Assembly (NCBI RefSeq): GCF_900243745.1 | Contig: NZ_LT984798.1 | Span: 1,234,501 to 1,298,500, forward strand | From: Desulfovibrio sp. G11 | Lineage (GTDB): Bacteria; Desulfobacterota; Desulfovibrionia; Desulfovibrionales; Desulfovibrionaceae | Direction: 5' to 3' | Length of the DNA: 64,000 bases | Part shown: positions 53,900-63,810 of the stretch, in pieces | Layout: each line of letters opens with the position of its first letter | How positions within the stretch are numbered: the stretch's first letter is position 1 | Made by a program: the position numbers and the translations under genes | Notes under the pieces: model-generated | The model's input: only the letters and a program-made list of their open reading frames with translations | Databases searched by the model: none | What the model was told of the DNA's origin: nothing

Positions 53900-54618
53900 G
53901 CGTTTTCCCGGCGCACATCCGCCGTCCAGATATAGCCGTCGCCGCGCACAGTCTTTATGAGCGCAGTCTTTTCACCGCCCTTGTCACGCAGGCGGGTACG
54001 CAGACGGCTCACCTGCACGTCTATGCTTCTGTCAAACGCCCCGGCATTGCGGCCCTGGGTCAGGTCCATAAGGGCGTCGCGGCTCAGCACTGTTTGCGGG
54101 TTTTCAAGAAAAGCCATGAGCAGGCGATACTCGGCGCCGCTCAGGTTCACCATAACCCCACAGGGAGATTGCAGACAGCGGGACGCCCTGTCCAGACGCC
54201 AGCCTGAAAAATGCACGCTGCCGCTTTCTCTGGCCGGCACAGGCAGGCCCTCGTTACGCCGCAGCACGCTGCGGATGCGCGCCAGCAGCTCGCGCGGTTC
54301 AAAGGGCTTGGCCATGTAGTCGTCCGCGCCCAGCTCCAGCCCCACCACGCGGTCTGTGCTTTCACCCAGCGCGCTCAGAAAGATAATGGGGATGCGCCAC
54401 TGCTTCCGCACCTCACGGCAGACCATAAAGCCGTCCTGCCCGGGCAGCATGACATCCAGCACTATAAGATCCGGCCTGTCACGGCGCAGAATATCCATAA
54501 GCGCATCACCGTTTTCGGCGCAGCTTACCTCAAAGCCGTGCTTCTTCAGATAGCCGGACAAAAGGTCCAGGATTTCCCGGTCGTCATCCACAAGACATAT
54601 GGTCTGTCGGCGTTCCAT
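53896..54618 (-). CDS. OmpR-family response regulator
   Basis: A 240-residue regulator. Receiver domain with acidic pair DDD ([11 protein letters not shown]), phospho-acceptor Asp in [13 protein letters not shown], Thr/Ser switch FLSALGE and Lys in [12 protein letters not shown]-terminal winged helix ([48 protein letters not shown]). AGGGGAAAT precedes the start. First gene of a two-gene operon with the kinase. Confidence 0.94.
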   Translation of the reverse strand: MERRQTICLVDDDREILDLLSGYLKKHGFEVSCAENGDALMDILRRDRPDLIVLDVMLPGQDGFMVCREVRKQWRIPIIFLSALGESTDRVVGLELGADDYMAKPFEPRELLARIRSVLRRNEGLPVPARESGSVHFSGWRLDRASRCLQSPCGVMVNLSGAEYRLLMAFLENPQTVLSRDALMDLTQGRNAGAFDRSIDVQVSRLRTRLRDKGGEKTALIKTVRGDGYIWTADVRRENA

Positions 54619-54818
54619 ATTTCCCCTGCATGTCTGTTCCGCATGTTTTCGGGCGTACCCGAGGGTACAGTAAGCCCGCGGCCGGGAACTTTCAATGGCG
54701 TGGCCCGCTCGTCAGCGCCGCAGTCAGAGGTGGCGCACGCCATGCGGCGGCTCCGCTCTTGAGCCTGCCTCACGGAAGCGCTACACTTGCACAAATTTCA
54801 TTCACCGAGGAGCCTGCC

Positions 54819-56183
54819 ATGCAGCGAACCCTGATTATCGACGCTCTCAACTCCACATCGGCCCAGCCCGCCATAGTCCTGTGTGGCTGGATACGCACAC
54901 GCCGCGACGCCAAGGATTTCAGCTTTGTGGAAATCAACGACGGTTCCTGCCTCGCCAACATGCAATGCATCGTGGACGCGGGTACGCCTGCCCATCAGGG
55001 CCTCGGCGATGCGGCCACAGGCGCTGCCGTGCGCGTGACGGGCGAACTTGTATCCTCGCCGGGCAAAGGGCAGCAGTGGGAGGTGCGCGCGCATGACGTG
55101 CAGGTTTACGGCCTGGCCGACCCCGAAAATTTTCCTTTGCAGAAAAAACGCCATTCCGACGAATTTTTGCGCACCATTGCCCACCTGCGGCCGCGAACCA
55201 ACAAGTACGGAGCCGTATTCCGCATCCGCTCCGAGGCTGGCTTTGCCGTTCACGATTTTTTCCGCGGCCGCCGCTTCGCCTGGGTGCATACCCCTGTACT
55301 TACCGGCGCGGACTGTGAGGGCGCGGGCGAGATGTTCCGCGTGACCACACTTGAGCCGGGCGCAAAAAACCTGGATCAGGATTTTTTCAGCCGCCAGTGC
55401 AACCTGACGGTTTCAGGCCAGCTTGAGGCTGAAGCCCTGGCCACGGGCCTTGGGCGGGTGTACAGTTTTGGCCCGACCTTCCGGGCAGAAAATTCCAACA
55501 CGCCGCGCCACGCCGCCGAATTCTGGATGATCGAGCCGGAAATGGCCTTTGCCGATCTGGAAGACCTTATGGAGCTGGGTGAAGGGCTTACCCGGCACGT
55601 AGTGGACCATGTGCTCACCCGTTGCGAAAGCGACGTGAATCTTTTTGACAGCTTTGTGGACAAGGGCCTGCGCCAGCGCCTGCAGGACATGCTGGCTGCG
55701 CCCTTTGGTCGTGTGTCCTACACGGAGGCCGTGGAAATTCTGCAGAAAAGCGGCAAGGATTTTGCCTTTCCCGTTGCTTTCGGTACAGACCTGCAAACCG
55801 AACATGAGCGTTACCTGGCGGAAGAACACTTTAAAAAGCCTGTTATCGTTTATGATTACCCCAAAGATATCAAGGCGTTTTACATGCGCCAGAATGAGGA
55901 TGGCAAAACCGTGGCCGCTATGGACATGCTGGTTCCGCGCATCGGCGAGCTTATCGGCGGATCGCAGCGCGAAGAGCGCCTGCCCACACTTGAGGCCCGC
56001 ATACGCGAAATGGGGCAGAACCCGGAAGATTACTGGTGGTATCTCGAACTGCGCCGCTTCGGCACTGTGCCTCACGCCGGTTTCGGCCTGGGCTTCGAGC
56101 GCCTGCTCATGCTGCTCACGGGCATTACCAATATCCGCGATGTCATCCCCTTCCCCCGTACGCCGGGCAATCTGGAATTTTAG
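54819..56183 (+). CDS. asnS: Asparaginyl-tRNA synthetase
   Basis: A 454-residue class IIb synthetase. N-terminal OB-fold ([24 protein letters not shown]), motif 1 region ([15 protein letters not shown]), motif 2 ([24 protein letters not shown]), motif 3 ([30 protein letters not shown]). The ending PRTPGNLEF and the motif 2 pattern favour Asn over Asp. It charges tRNA-Asn directly. The GAGGAGCC ribosome site supports ATG 54819. Confidence 0.95.
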   Translation: MQRTLIIDALNSTSAQPAIVLCGWIRTRRDAKDFSFVEINDGSCLANMQCIVDAGTPAHQGLGDAATGAAVRVTGELVSSPGKGQQWEVRAHDVQVYGLADPENFPLQKKRHSDEFLRTIAHLRPRTNKYGAVFRIRSEAGFAVHDFFRGRRFAWVHTPVLTGADCEGAGEMFRVTTLEPGAKNLDQDFFSRQCNLTVSGQLEAEALATGLGRVYSFGPTFRAENSNTPRHAAEFWMIEPEMAFADLEDLMELGEGLTRHVVDHVLTRCESDVNLFDSFVDKGLRQRLQDMLAAPFGRVSYTEAVEILQKSGKDFAFPVAFGTDLQTEHERYLAEEHFKKPVIVYDYPKDIKAFYMRQNEDGKTVAAMDMLVPRIGELIGGSQREERLPTLEARIREMGQNPEDYWWYLELRRFGTVPHAGFGLGFERLLMLLTGITNIRDVIPFPRTPGNLEF

Positions 56184-56246
56184 GCCATAATGGCCTGAAC
56201 TGCAGCAGCTATCCATCTTCGTCCTCGGCAGCGTAAAGGTACAAAA

Positions 56247-56280
56247 CTGTTCCGCCGGGCGGCATCGCCCGGCGGAACAG
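56247..56280. terminator. 15-bp perfect hairpin after asnS
   Basis: CTGTTCCGCCGGGCG, GCAT loop, exact complement. No T-run follows on the plus strand; on the minus strand it is followed by TTTTGT. Probably a stem-type terminator or a transcript stabiliser. The remainder of 56281-56556 shows no gene. Confidence 0.6.
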
Positions 56281-56556
56281 CCATATGGGCAGCCGCCCCT
56301 GTGGGCAGATGCCCCCCCCGCGTTCCGGCAGGTGCGCTCCGCCGTTGCCTCGGCGCGTGCCACACCTCTCTCCCCTACCCACCCCCTTGTCTGCCTGAAG
56401 TGCATGCAGCGCAGGCCAAACAGTCCCATCCCGTACCCGCCCGGTGCTGTTCCGGCGTTACCTGACGTTACCCGACGCATGCCCGGCAGTTTTCACGCTC
56501 GTTATCCGCAACGGCGATTCCCGCGTAAAACTTCGCGCGCGGCGCACAACGCGCCC

Positions 56557-56585
56557 TTCACATTTACCGCGATCAGGACTATACT
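56557..56585 (+). promoter_or_regulatory. Candidate sigma-70 promoter of asd
   Basis: TTCACA (56557-56562), 17-bp spacer, TATACT (56580-56585), about 85 bp upstream of the asd start. Confidence 0.55.
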
Positions 56586-56671
56586 GTCGCCTCACCGCGC
56601 GCATTTGCCGCGCTCTTTTTATCGGCGGCCCCGTAAGGCCGACGTGCATCGCCCAAGGAGAGCGAAAAGCC

Positions 56672-57718
56672 ATGAGCAAGAAGCTGACTGTTGCCGTTGT
56701 TGGCGCCACTGGCGCCGTAGGCCGTGAAATGCTCAAGACCCTTCACGAGCGCGACTTTCCCGCCACCGAAATCCGTGCCTTTGCTTCCGCCCGTTCGGCG
56801 GGAACCAAGGTTCCTTTCGGCGAACAGGAACTGACCGTTCAGGAACTTAAAGAAGACGTCTTTGAAGGCATTGACCTGGCCATTTTTTCCGCAGGCGGCG
56901 CCGCTTCGCTAAAATTTGCCCCCCATGCGGCCCATGCCGGCTGCGTCGTGGTGGACAACTCCTCCACATGGCGCATGGATGACCGCTGCCCCCTGGTGGT
57001 GCCCGAAGTCAACGCCCAGGCCCTGGAAGACCATAACGGCATCATCGCCAATCCCAACTGTTCTACCATCCAGATGATGGTGGCGCTCAAGCCCCTGCAC
57101 GATGCGGCCAAAATCAGGCGCGTGGTTGTTTCCACCTATCAGGCGGTTTCGGGCACCGGGCAGAAGGGTATTGAAGAGCTGGAGCGCCAGGTGCGCGACC
57201 TCTTCAACGGGCGCGATCCAGAAAACAAGACCTACCCCTACCGCATTGCCTTCAACTGCCTGCCCCACATCGACGTTTTCCTTGAAAATGACTACACCAA
57301 GGAAGAAATGAAGATGGTCCACGAAACCGTCAAGATTTTCAACGATCCGTCGGTCAAGGTCACGGCTACCTGCGTGCGCGTACCCGTTTTTTACTGCCAT
57401 GCCGAATCCGTCAACGTGGAAACGGAAAAAAAGCTTTCGGCCAGAGATACCCGCGTTATGCTTGCGCAGGCTCCGGGTGTGCGCGTGTTCGACAATCCCC
57501 GCGAGCTTATGTATCCCATGCCCGGCTACTGCGTGGGCGATGACCACACCTATGTGGGCCGTATCCGTGAGGACGAAACCATTGCAAACGGCCTCAACAT
57601 GTGGATTGTGGCCGACAACGTGCGCAAGGGCGCGGCCCTCAACACGGTGCAGATCGCCGAAGAGCTTGTGCAGCGCGGCCTTGTGCGCGTGACGGACAAA
57701 AACGTCTTTATGTCCTGA
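56672..57718 (+). CDS. asd: Aspartate-semialdehyde dehydrogenase
   Basis: A 348-residue enzyme that reduces aspartyl phosphate to the semialdehyde, the branch point to lysine, threonine and methionine. NADP-binding VVGATGAVGREML at the N-terminus, FSAGGAASLKFAPHAAHAGCVVVDNSS, the catalytic Cys in IIANPNCSTIQMM, and RVPVFYCHAESVNVE, with the catalytic His. CAAGGAG precedes ATG 56672; the longer open frame upstream has no family similarity. Confidence 0.96.
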   Translation: MSKKLTVAVVGATGAVGREMLKTLHERDFPATEIRAFASARSAGTKVPFGEQELTVQELKEDVFEGIDLAIFSAGGAASLKFAPHAAHAGCVVVDNSSTWRMDDRCPLVVPEVNAQALEDHNGIIANPNCSTIQMMVALKPLHDAAKIRRVVVSTYQAVSGTGQKGIEELERQVRDLFNGRDPENKTYPYRIAFNCLPHIDVFLENDYTKEEMKMVHETVKIFNDPSVKVTATCVRVPVFYCHAESVNVETEKKLSARDTRVMLAQAPGVRVFDNPRELMYPMPGYCVGDDHTYVGRIREDETIANGLNMWIVADNVRKGAALNTVQIAEELVQRGLVRVTDKNVFMS

Positions 57719-57783
57719 TATTGAACGCATGCAGCAAACGTGCGGGGCGTTCTGCGCCCCGCGCGCCTTTTGAGGAGACGCCC

Positions 57784-58746
57784 TTGAAAGCAGTCGATGC
57801 CCATACCTATCTTGCGGCCCTGCTGGCCGCTCCCCGGCCCGGTTCTGAAAACGTGCTGGCGTTCTATGATCACAGGGTGGGGCATATCTGCACTGACGCG
57901 GCCCTTCTGCTTTTGCCGCTGGATGATCACATCTGCCACAGGGGCGACGGTCTTTTTGAGAGCATCAGCTACCGCCAGGGCAGGCTGTTCAGCTTTGACC
58001 AGCACCTTGCGCGCCTCAAGGACGGAGCCGCGGCTCTCGGCATCCCCCCTCCCTGTCCGTGGGATACACTGCGCCGCATCATACTGGACGTGGCCCGCGC
58101 CTCGGGCAGCGATCACGGCGACATGCGCATATTCCTGAGCCGAGGCCCTGGCGGCTTCGGCATCAGCCCGGCTGAATGCCCCCAGGCAGGCCTGTATGTG
58201 GTGGCCCTGCGCAAAAAATTTGCGGGCCAAGCCTTTTATGAAAAAGGGCTCACCGCCTTTACCAGTGACATCCCGCCCAAGCAGGAATACCTGGCCCGCA
58301 TAAAAAACACCAATTATCTGCCCAATGTGTTCATGGCTATGGAGGCCGCCCGCAAGGGCATGGACGTTGCCGTGACCTTTGATGAAGACGGCTTCATGGG
58401 CGAAGCCGCCACAGCCAACGTGGGCCTTGTGGACGAACGGGGACGCCTGCTCTGCCCCGAACTCAGACGCATCCTGCCCGGCACCACCATGCTGGCCGCC
58501 CTTGAACTGGCCGCGCGCCGCCACCCCGGTCCCATGACGGTAATAGAGGCCCCCATAGCCAAAGAACAGATCAGCACGGCCAGTGAAATGCTGCTTTTCA
58601 CCAGTTCCACCCTCTGCGTGGGGGTGACCCATTTTGACGGAAAGCCCGTGGGCTGCGGCGAGCATCTGGGCAGGCCGGGTCCGGTGGCCCGGTGGCTCAA
58701 GGATGCCCTGCTGCGGCATTTGATGGAACAAGGTACTCCCTTCTGA
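57784..58746 (+). CDS. Class IV PLP-dependent aminotransferase (branched-chain/ADC lyase-like)
   Basis: A 320-residue fold-type IV enzyme: GDGLFESISYRQGRLFSFDQHLARL, then the Schiff-base Lys in ARIKNTNYLPNVFMAMEA, EAATANVGLVDERGRL and LFTSST. The family includes branched-chain aminotransferase, D-amino acid aminotransferase and aminodeoxychorismate lyase; sequence alone does not decide. It starts with TTG 57784, supported by GAGGAG 7 bp upstream. The stop overlaps the next gene by one base. Confidence 0.85.
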   Translation: MKAVDAHTYLAALLAAPRPGSENVLAFYDHRVGHICTDAALLLLPLDDHICHRGDGLFESISYRQGRLFSFDQHLARLKDGAAALGIPPPCPWDTLRRIILDVARASGSDHGDMRIFLSRGPGGFGISPAECPQAGLYVVALRKKFAGQAFYEKGLTAFTSDIPPKQEYLARIKNTNYLPNVFMAMEAARKGMDVAVTFDEDGFMGEAATANVGLVDERGRLLCPELRRILPGTTMLAALELAARRHPGPMTVIEAPIAKEQISTASEMLLFTSSTLCVGVTHFDGKPVGCGEHLGRPGPVARWLKDALLRHLMEQGTPF

Positions 58747-60089
58747 TGCGTGTTCTGCTTATTGCCCTGCAAAATACGGTTCCCGGCCCCGCCTCGCCGG
58801 AAGAGCAGGCCCGGTGGGCCGAACTCGGCTCGCCCATGCGCACCGCGCGGATGGAAGAAGAACACGTTCTGGCCCTGGCCCGCGCCATGCGTGATGGCGG
58901 CCGTCTCGCCCCCATGCTGGCCTGCCGTGAATCTTCGTACCTTCATGCCCGGGCATGCCAGCTCAACCTGCCTGTTCTGACCGTAAACGGGGCAAGCCCC
59001 GGCAATCCTTTCAATTTCTGGCGCTTGTGGCGCTGGCAGCGCAGACATCAGAAACTGCTTGTGCAGACAATGGGGCAGGACGCCGTGTCCCTGGGCCGCA
59101 GCGTACTGCGCATGCGCCCGGCAGGAGGCACCCTGCTGGCCCATGCCTTTCCTCTCCGCCCCCCGCAGGGGCAGTGCGCCGCAAGCAGGGCCTTCAGGGC
59201 TGCCCACAAGGTGCTGTGCGGCTCGCGCCATGTCATGGAGCGCCTGGCCGCCGCAGAAGCCCGGCAGGCCCCAGACACCCCGGCCGAAAAGAAGGGCAAG
59301 AGCAAAAAAAACAGTACTGGAAACACCGGTTCCCGTCCGGAATGCGGCGAAAAACCCCGCACCCTGCCCCTGGGACATGCCCCCCTCACACTGCTGGCTC
59401 CGGGCATGAGCCTTGACGATTTTTTACCCGCCGCAGAATGCGAAGCAGGCCGCTCCGCAGTGCCTGATTCCGGCCTTTCCGGGCCGGACCGCTTTGTTTT
59501 TGGCCTGGCCGATGCCCTGACGCCGCGTTCCGGTGCGCAGGTGGTCATGCGGGCCATGTCGGCCATCTGGCAGCGCGACGACCTGCCGCCGTGGGAAGTG
59601 CGCGCCCTGGGGGGCGGCCCCCGCCTTGCCGAAATCCTTGACGAAGCCGAAAGCCTTGGCGTGGCCTCACGCCTGAGCATACTCAACGAGCAACACCTGC
59701 CCGATGTCTTGCCCCGCTGCCATGCCTGGATCGCGCCCGGCTCTTCCCCCGAGGAGCTGCCCGAGAACCTGTGGGCCGGTGTGGCCGCGGGCCTGCCCCT
59801 GCTGTGCAGTCAAAGCCCCCTGCACCTAGAACGCCTGTCTCTGGAAGGCGGCAAACCGCACAACGCGGCCCTGCTGGTGGAAGAAAACGATCCGCAGGCC
59901 CTGGCAAAAGCCATGATCGACCTTATGCAGAACGCGGACCTGCGCCGGGATCTTGTACGCGGCGCGCAGGCGCTGCGCCCCCATGTGGGACTGGAAGCCT
60001 TTGCGGCGCGCGCCTGCGCCCTGTATACCCAATGGTGCCGCGAACTGGGCTGGCTTGAGCCGGACCATGATGACGGCCACCGGTCTTGA
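58746..60089 (+). CDS. Family 4-like glycosyltransferase
   Basis: A 447-residue protein whose C-terminal half has the GT-B layout: DRFVFGLADALTPRSGAQVVMRAMSAIW, RLSILNEQHLPDVLPRCHAWIAPGSSPEELPENLWAGVAAGLPLLCS, ENDPQALAKAMIDLM. The middle region (~185-215) is Lys/Gly/Asn-rich and probably disordered. Sugar donor and acceptor are unknown. Its ATG overlaps the previous TGA (TGATG), so it is translationally coupled to the aminotransferase. Confidence 0.75.
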   Translation: MRVLLIALQNTVPGPASPEEQARWAELGSPMRTARMEEEHVLALARAMRDGGRLAPMLACRESSYLHARACQLNLPVLTVNGASPGNPFNFWRLWRWQRRHQKLLVQTMGQDAVSLGRSVLRMRPAGGTLLAHAFPLRPPQGQCAASRAFRAAHKVLCGSRHVMERLAAAEARQAPDTPAEKKGKSKKNSTGNTGSRPECGEKPRTLPLGHAPLTLLAPGMSLDDFLPAAECEAGRSAVPDSGLSGPDRFVFGLADALTPRSGAQVVMRAMSAIWQRDDLPPWEVRALGGGPRLAEILDEAESLGVASRLSILNEQHLPDVLPRCHAWIAPGSSPEELPENLWAGVAAGLPLLCSQSPLHLERLSLEGGKPHNAALLVEENDPQALAKAMIDLMQNADLRRDLVRGAQALRPHVGLEAFAARACALYTQWCRELGWLEPDHDDGHRS

Positions 60090-60149
60090 ATATAATTACG
60101 TACTGAAATACTCTGGCATACCGTTTTCAAATACAGCCCAGGAACAGCG

Positions 60150-61061
60150 ATGAAGTGTAAAATCTGCAAAGCCGAGGCCGCAGTAGCCCTGCGCAGCCAC
60201 AATGCCGCCTTTTGCCCCGACTGCTACAAGGACTTCTTTTCCCGCCAGGTAACCAGGGGCATTGAAGGACAGAAGCTTTTTACCCGTGACGAGCGTGTGC
60301 TCGTGGCCCTTTCCGGGGGCAAGGATTCCCTTGCCCTCATGCTCGAACTTTCCCGCCAGGGCTACAATGTCACGGGTCTGCACATTGACCTGGGCATTCC
60401 CGTATCCTCGGCCGCGGCGCGGGGCGTCGTGGAACGCTTTTGCGCCAAGCACGGCCTCAAGCTCATGATCAGGGAAATGGCCGCCGAAGGCCTTGCCATT
60501 CCTGCGGTCAAGGCGCGCCTGAACCGGCCCGTCTGCTCGGCCTGCGGCAAGATCAAGCGTCATTTTTTCAACAAGGTCGCGCTGGATGAGGGCTTTGACG
60601 CCCTGGCCACCGGACACAACCTTGATGACGAAGTGGCCCGTCTTTTCAGCAACACCCTGCGCTGGGACACGGCCTACCTTTCCGATCAGGGACCGCGCCT
60701 CGATAGCGAACACGGCTTTTCACGCAAGGTCAAACCACTGTGGCGGCTTACGGAATTTGAAACCGCCAACTATGCCTTTCTGATGGGCATAGAAAACCAC
60801 TATGCGCCCTGTCCTTACAGCCCCGGGGCCAGCTTCACCACGCTCAAGGGGCTGCTGCAAAATCTTGAAGCCGCCATGCCCGGCCGCAAACTGGACTTTT
60901 ATCAGGGTTTTCTGGCGCGGGGGCGGCCTGTTTTCGCACGGCGCGAAGCTGAAGAGGGGGTAACCCTTGCCCCCTGTACGCTGTGCGGCTATCCCACATC
61001 TTCGGGGGATACCTGCGGCGTCTGCCGCATACGCGCAGCCCTGAGCGGGGACAGTGCATAA
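60150..61061 (+). CDS. TtuA/TtcA-type tRNA 2-thiolation enzyme (PP-loop ATPase)
   Basis: A 303-residue protein: N-terminal zinc site C3-x2-C6 ... C22-x2-C25, PP-loop SGGKDS (55-60), the catalytic CSAC region (CSACGKIKRHFFNKVAL), ATGHNLDDEVARLFSN, and a C-terminal zinc finger CTLCGYPTSSGDTCGVC. This is the TtuA/CTU1 plan: activation of a tRNA uridine by adenylation then sulfur transfer, probably with a [4Fe-4S] cluster. The particular tRNA position cannot be read from sequence. Its start follows the glycosyltransferase by 60 bp. Confidence 0.85.
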   Translation: MKCKICKAEAAVALRSHNAAFCPDCYKDFFSRQVTRGIEGQKLFTRDERVLVALSGGKDSLALMLELSRQGYNVTGLHIDLGIPVSSAAARGVVERFCAKHGLKLMIREMAAEGLAIPAVKARLNRPVCSACGKIKRHFFNKVALDEGFDALATGHNLDDEVARLFSNTLRWDTAYLSDQGPRLDSEHGFSRKVKPLWRLTEFETANYAFLMGIENHYAPCPYSPGASFTTLKGLLQNLEAAMPGRKLDFYQGFLARGRPVFARREAEEGVTLAPCTLCGYPTSSGDTCGVCRIRAALSGDSA

Positions 61062-61100
61062 CGCACCAGAGCAATTTCACTTTATAACTGCCCTGACAGC
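61058..61100 (-). repeat. Short piece of the intergenic repeat
   Basis: GTGCA-TAACGCACCAGAGCAA at 61054-61075 matches the outer end of copy 2 on the reverse strand (37340-37355 area, AACGCACCAGAGCAA). Similarity fades after about 15-30 bp, so this is only a fragment. Confidence 0.35.
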
Positions 61101-61107
61101 TTCAAAC

Positions 61108-61145
61108 AAAAATCCCGACCAGTGTTACATGGGCCGGGATTTTTT
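61108..61145 (+). terminator. Terminator after the thiolase gene
   Basis: AAAAATCCCG, 17-nt loop, CGGGATTTTTT, about 50 bp after the stop. Confidence 0.85.
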
Positions 61146-61379
61146 GCGCCTGAATGAAGGGGGGACATCCGTTATCACCCCTGCATGACAATGGATAGTG
61201 TGTGTGCTCCACAGTGGGGCCAAGCTGTTTTTTGGCTCAAATATGCGCATAACTACATATATTTGTTATATTAGATTCGAAGCGCCGACCTGGGCTAAGC
61301 TTTTTATGGTCAGAAGATGAAATACCCCGCCAGTAGGAAGAACTTTTCATCCGTATTGGGAACGGTGTTGGGACCGAAA

Positions 61380-61411
61380 AAGCCCTCACGGTATTTAAAC
61401 CATGAGGGCTT
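61380..61411 (-). terminator. Terminator of the disrupted tRNA-Arg
   Basis: AAGCCCTCA pairs with TGAGGGCTT around 14 nt, 9 bp beyond the CCA end on the minus strand. The interval 61146-61379 has no gene. Confidence 0.7.
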
Positions 61412-61419
61412 GATTTTAA

Positions 61420-61475
61420 TGGCGCGCCCGGCGAGATTCGAACTCACGACCTTTGGCTCCGGAGGCCACGAATCT
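61420..61475 (-). tRNA. 3' fragment of tRNA-Arg(CCG): probable attachment site
   Basis: The minus strand reads the second half of a tRNA: anticodon loop CTCCGGA with stem, variable AAAGGTCG, T arm GTGAGTTCGAATCTCGC and acceptor half ending CGGGCGCGCCA. The 5' half (acceptor, D arm) is missing; AT-rich island DNA starts instead. Together with the integrase 150 bp further on, it marks the old tRNA end displaced by integration. The intact gene should lie at the other end of the island, beyond this window. Confidence 0.75.
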
Positions 61476-61621
61476 TTATTTTTATAGATTACTATTGTTT
61501 TTCTTTAACTTTTAATTTCATATAGTTATTCGAGACAAGGCTTGCATTCAGTTGCATCCTTTGGCATATTTTTTGTGAATAAGGTTGGAAATAGGGTTGG
61601 AATTTTCTGAAGGAGACAGCT

Positions 61622-62770
61622 ATGGCTGGGCAATCTCGCATAAAGACGAATTACCCTGGAATCTTTTACCGAATTACCGAGCGCAAAGGTAAGCGTGGTG
61701 AAGAACGCGTTTACTATATTGTTTTCAAACAGGACGGTAAAGTTATAGAAGAGAAGGTCGGCAGGCAGTATGCAGACGATATGACTCCCGCTAAGGCATC
61801 CGGCATTAGAGCCGAGCGGATAGAAGGAAAACGCGTTTCCCGCAAAGATATTCGTGAGGCTGCTCTCGCAGCCAAAGCCGCCGAAGACGCCAAACCGACC
61901 ATCATCAAACTCTGGAATCAATATCAACAGTTTTTTGATGACGGGAAGACCAGAAAACCTGATACAAGTAGATATCATTTATATATAGAAAATATTTTTG
62001 GAGACAAAACGCCCGGTGAAATCACTACGCTAGACGTTGACAAGCTTCGCCAGAAACTACTCAAAATAGGGAAAAGTGCGCAAACAGCAAAACATGTGCT
62101 CGCATTACTCCGTCGTATTATCATGTTTGGCGTTAAAAAGGGGCTATGCGCAGCCCCAGACCCTTCTAAGCTTCATTTTGAGATGCCACGAATAGACAAT
62201 CAAAAGACGGAGAATTTGAGTGCTAATCAGTTGAAAAAATATCTGGAAGCCATTGATAATGAACCAGATCAGGATGCTGCGGCATTCTTGCGCCTTGCAC
62301 TTGTTACTGGCATGCGCAAGGGAGCATTGATGGCGCTTCAATGGACGGACATTGATTTTGAAAGCGGTTTTATTTTGCTGCGTGGAGAAGCGGCAAAAAA
62401 AGGTAAAACGGAGCGCATCCCCCTCTCTCATGCGGCACGGGCCATTCTGCAAGGTGTCAGAAGAACCGACAGCCCCTTTGTTTTTCCGGGACGGAATGGT
62501 GCGCAGCGCAAGGATTTTCGTAAAATTGCCGTACGGGTCAAGCAGAATGCCGGACTCCCTGACGATTTCCGGCCTCTGCATGGATTGCGCCATGCCTATG
62601 CCTCACTTCTTGCTTCCAGCGGCAAGGTCGATTTATACACGTTGCAGAAATTGCTAACCCATTCCAGTCCGCAAATGACCCAGAGGTACGCACACCTTGC
62701 CGATGAGGCGATGCAGCGGGCGGCCAGTGTTGCAGATGAAATCTTTGCCATGGATACGGAGAAAAAGTGA
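61622..62770 (+). CDS. int: Tyrosine-type site-specific integrase
   Basis: A 382-residue phage integrase. N-terminal arm-binding part (KTNYPGIFYRITERKGKRGEERVYYIVFKQDGK), core-binding domain about 105-190, catalytic domain with Arg in TGMRKGALMALQW, Lys in beta hairpin GKTERIPLS, HxxR in LHGLRHAYASLL, His in LLTHSS and nucleophile Tyr in MTQRYAHLAD. It would insert and excise the island at tRNA-Arg. GAAGGAGAC precedes the start. The stop overlaps the next gene. Confidence 0.94.
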   Translation: MAGQSRIKTNYPGIFYRITERKGKRGEERVYYIVFKQDGKVIEEKVGRQYADDMTPAKASGIRAERIEGKRVSRKDIREAALAAKAAEDAKPTIIKLWNQYQQFFDDGKTRKPDTSRYHLYIENIFGDKTPGEITTLDVDKLRQKLLKIGKSAQTAKHVLALLRRIIMFGVKKGLCAAPDPSKLHFEMPRIDNQKTENLSANQLKKYLEAIDNEPDQDAAAFLRLALVTGMRKGALMALQWTDIDFESGFILLRGEAAKKGKTERIPLSHAARAILQGVRRTDSPFVFPGRNGAQRKDFRKIAVRVKQNAGLPDDFRPLHGLRHAYASLLASSGKVDLYTLQKLLTHSSPQMTQRYAHLADEAMQRAASVADEIFAMDTEKK

Positions 62771-63810
62771 TGACAAATCCAGCCCTTGACCAGACGACTT
62801 TGGAAGAGTCCTTTTTCTTTTGTGAATATGCGAAGCGCAGATTTGAGGTGTCGAGCTATAACAACGGTGAAATAGAAAAAGCAATTGATACTGTCGGGTT
62901 AATTTTAGACTCGTATTATAAAGAAACTTATAATGTTCCTTACCCAATGAAAATGGATTTTCTTTCTGATGTGATTATTGCTTGTGAATACATTGGGGTG
63001 AACGAATTAGCCAAGAAATTTAGATGTCACCGTGTAGAGACCAGAAAGCTTTCATTTAAAAATCTTGCTGAGCAAGCGAATCAAGCAATAAACGAACTTG
63101 AGAATATTGGAAATCTTTTAGACATTGCGTGCAGATTTAATATGTCTTCGTCTTTTCTTCCTTTTCCGTACAACATGGAAAGTGTAATATTAAACATTGT
63201 ATCAAACAAAGGACTTCCACAAGCTTTTAAACTAAGAGATATTGAAGAACAAAAATGCTTCGTAATGGGCTGTAATAACTATATTTTATTTCTTGTGAAC
63301 CGGCACGTGTCACTTGATGAAACAATCCAAGAGCTTACAAGGCAAGCAACTCTTTTTAAATCGAATGATGACTACAAAAAATCAGGAAAACCAGAGATAC
63401 TAAGCGCTATTCATAAGAAATCAAAATCAGGAACACATAAACAAACACAGTATAATACCTATTATAAATCAATTGGAATTTTTCTTTATGATTTATGCAT
63501 TATAAATAAATACAACTATGAAGGCGCTGCTGACGAATTAATGAGGATGCACACAAAAATAAAATGCAGTCCAAAATTTAAAATATTAGAATCGTCAAAA
63601 GACTGCAATTTCTGTAAGAAGTTTGGAGCGTGTAGATCTTTATGGAAAAAACAGTTTTTTGCTGCAGTTGATAAAATCAAAGGAACTGAATCTCAAGAAG
63701 AGTGGTTAAAAATTGCAAAGGAAAAATCACAACAGAAAATATGTGAGAGACGTCCCGTAAGTTTTTTTGAGTACAAGTTCGGCACTCCGCCAACTCCCTC
63801 TGAAAAATAA
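62770..63810 (+). CDS. AT-rich island protein of unknown function with Cys cluster
   Basis: A 346-residue protein (ATG 62770 overlapping the integrase stop; GTG 62767 is an alternative). It is Lys/Asn/Ile-rich and clearly lower in GC than the core. Helical throughout with no membrane segment; the C-terminal third holds a Cys set CNFCKKFGACRSLW (C-x2-C-x4-C), preceded by a distant CSPKF, suggesting a metal site. I recognise no family. Direct coupling to the integrase suggests a role in island maintenance or the first cargo gene. Confidence 0.75.
   Translation: MTNPALDQTTLEESFFFCEYAKRRFEVSSYNNGEIEKAIDTVGLILDSYYKETYNVPYPMKMDFLSDVIIACEYIGVNELAKKFRCHRVETRKLSFKNLAEQANQAINELENIGNLLDIACRFNMSSSFLPFPYNMESVILNIVSNKGLPQAFKLRDIEEQKCFVMGCNNYILFLVNRHVSLDETIQELTRQATLFKSNDDYKKSGKPEILSAIHKKSKSGTHKQTQYNTYYKSIGIFLYDLCIINKYNYEGAADELMRMHTKIKCSPKFKILESSKDCNFCKKFGACRSLWKKQFFAAVDKIKGTESQEEWLKIAKEKSQQKICERRPVSFFEYKFGTPPTPSEK

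Noticed and set aside
61420..61475. Complete tRNA-Arg gene
   Set aside because: The acceptor 5' strand and D arm are missing upstream; only the half from the anticodon arm to CCA is present.
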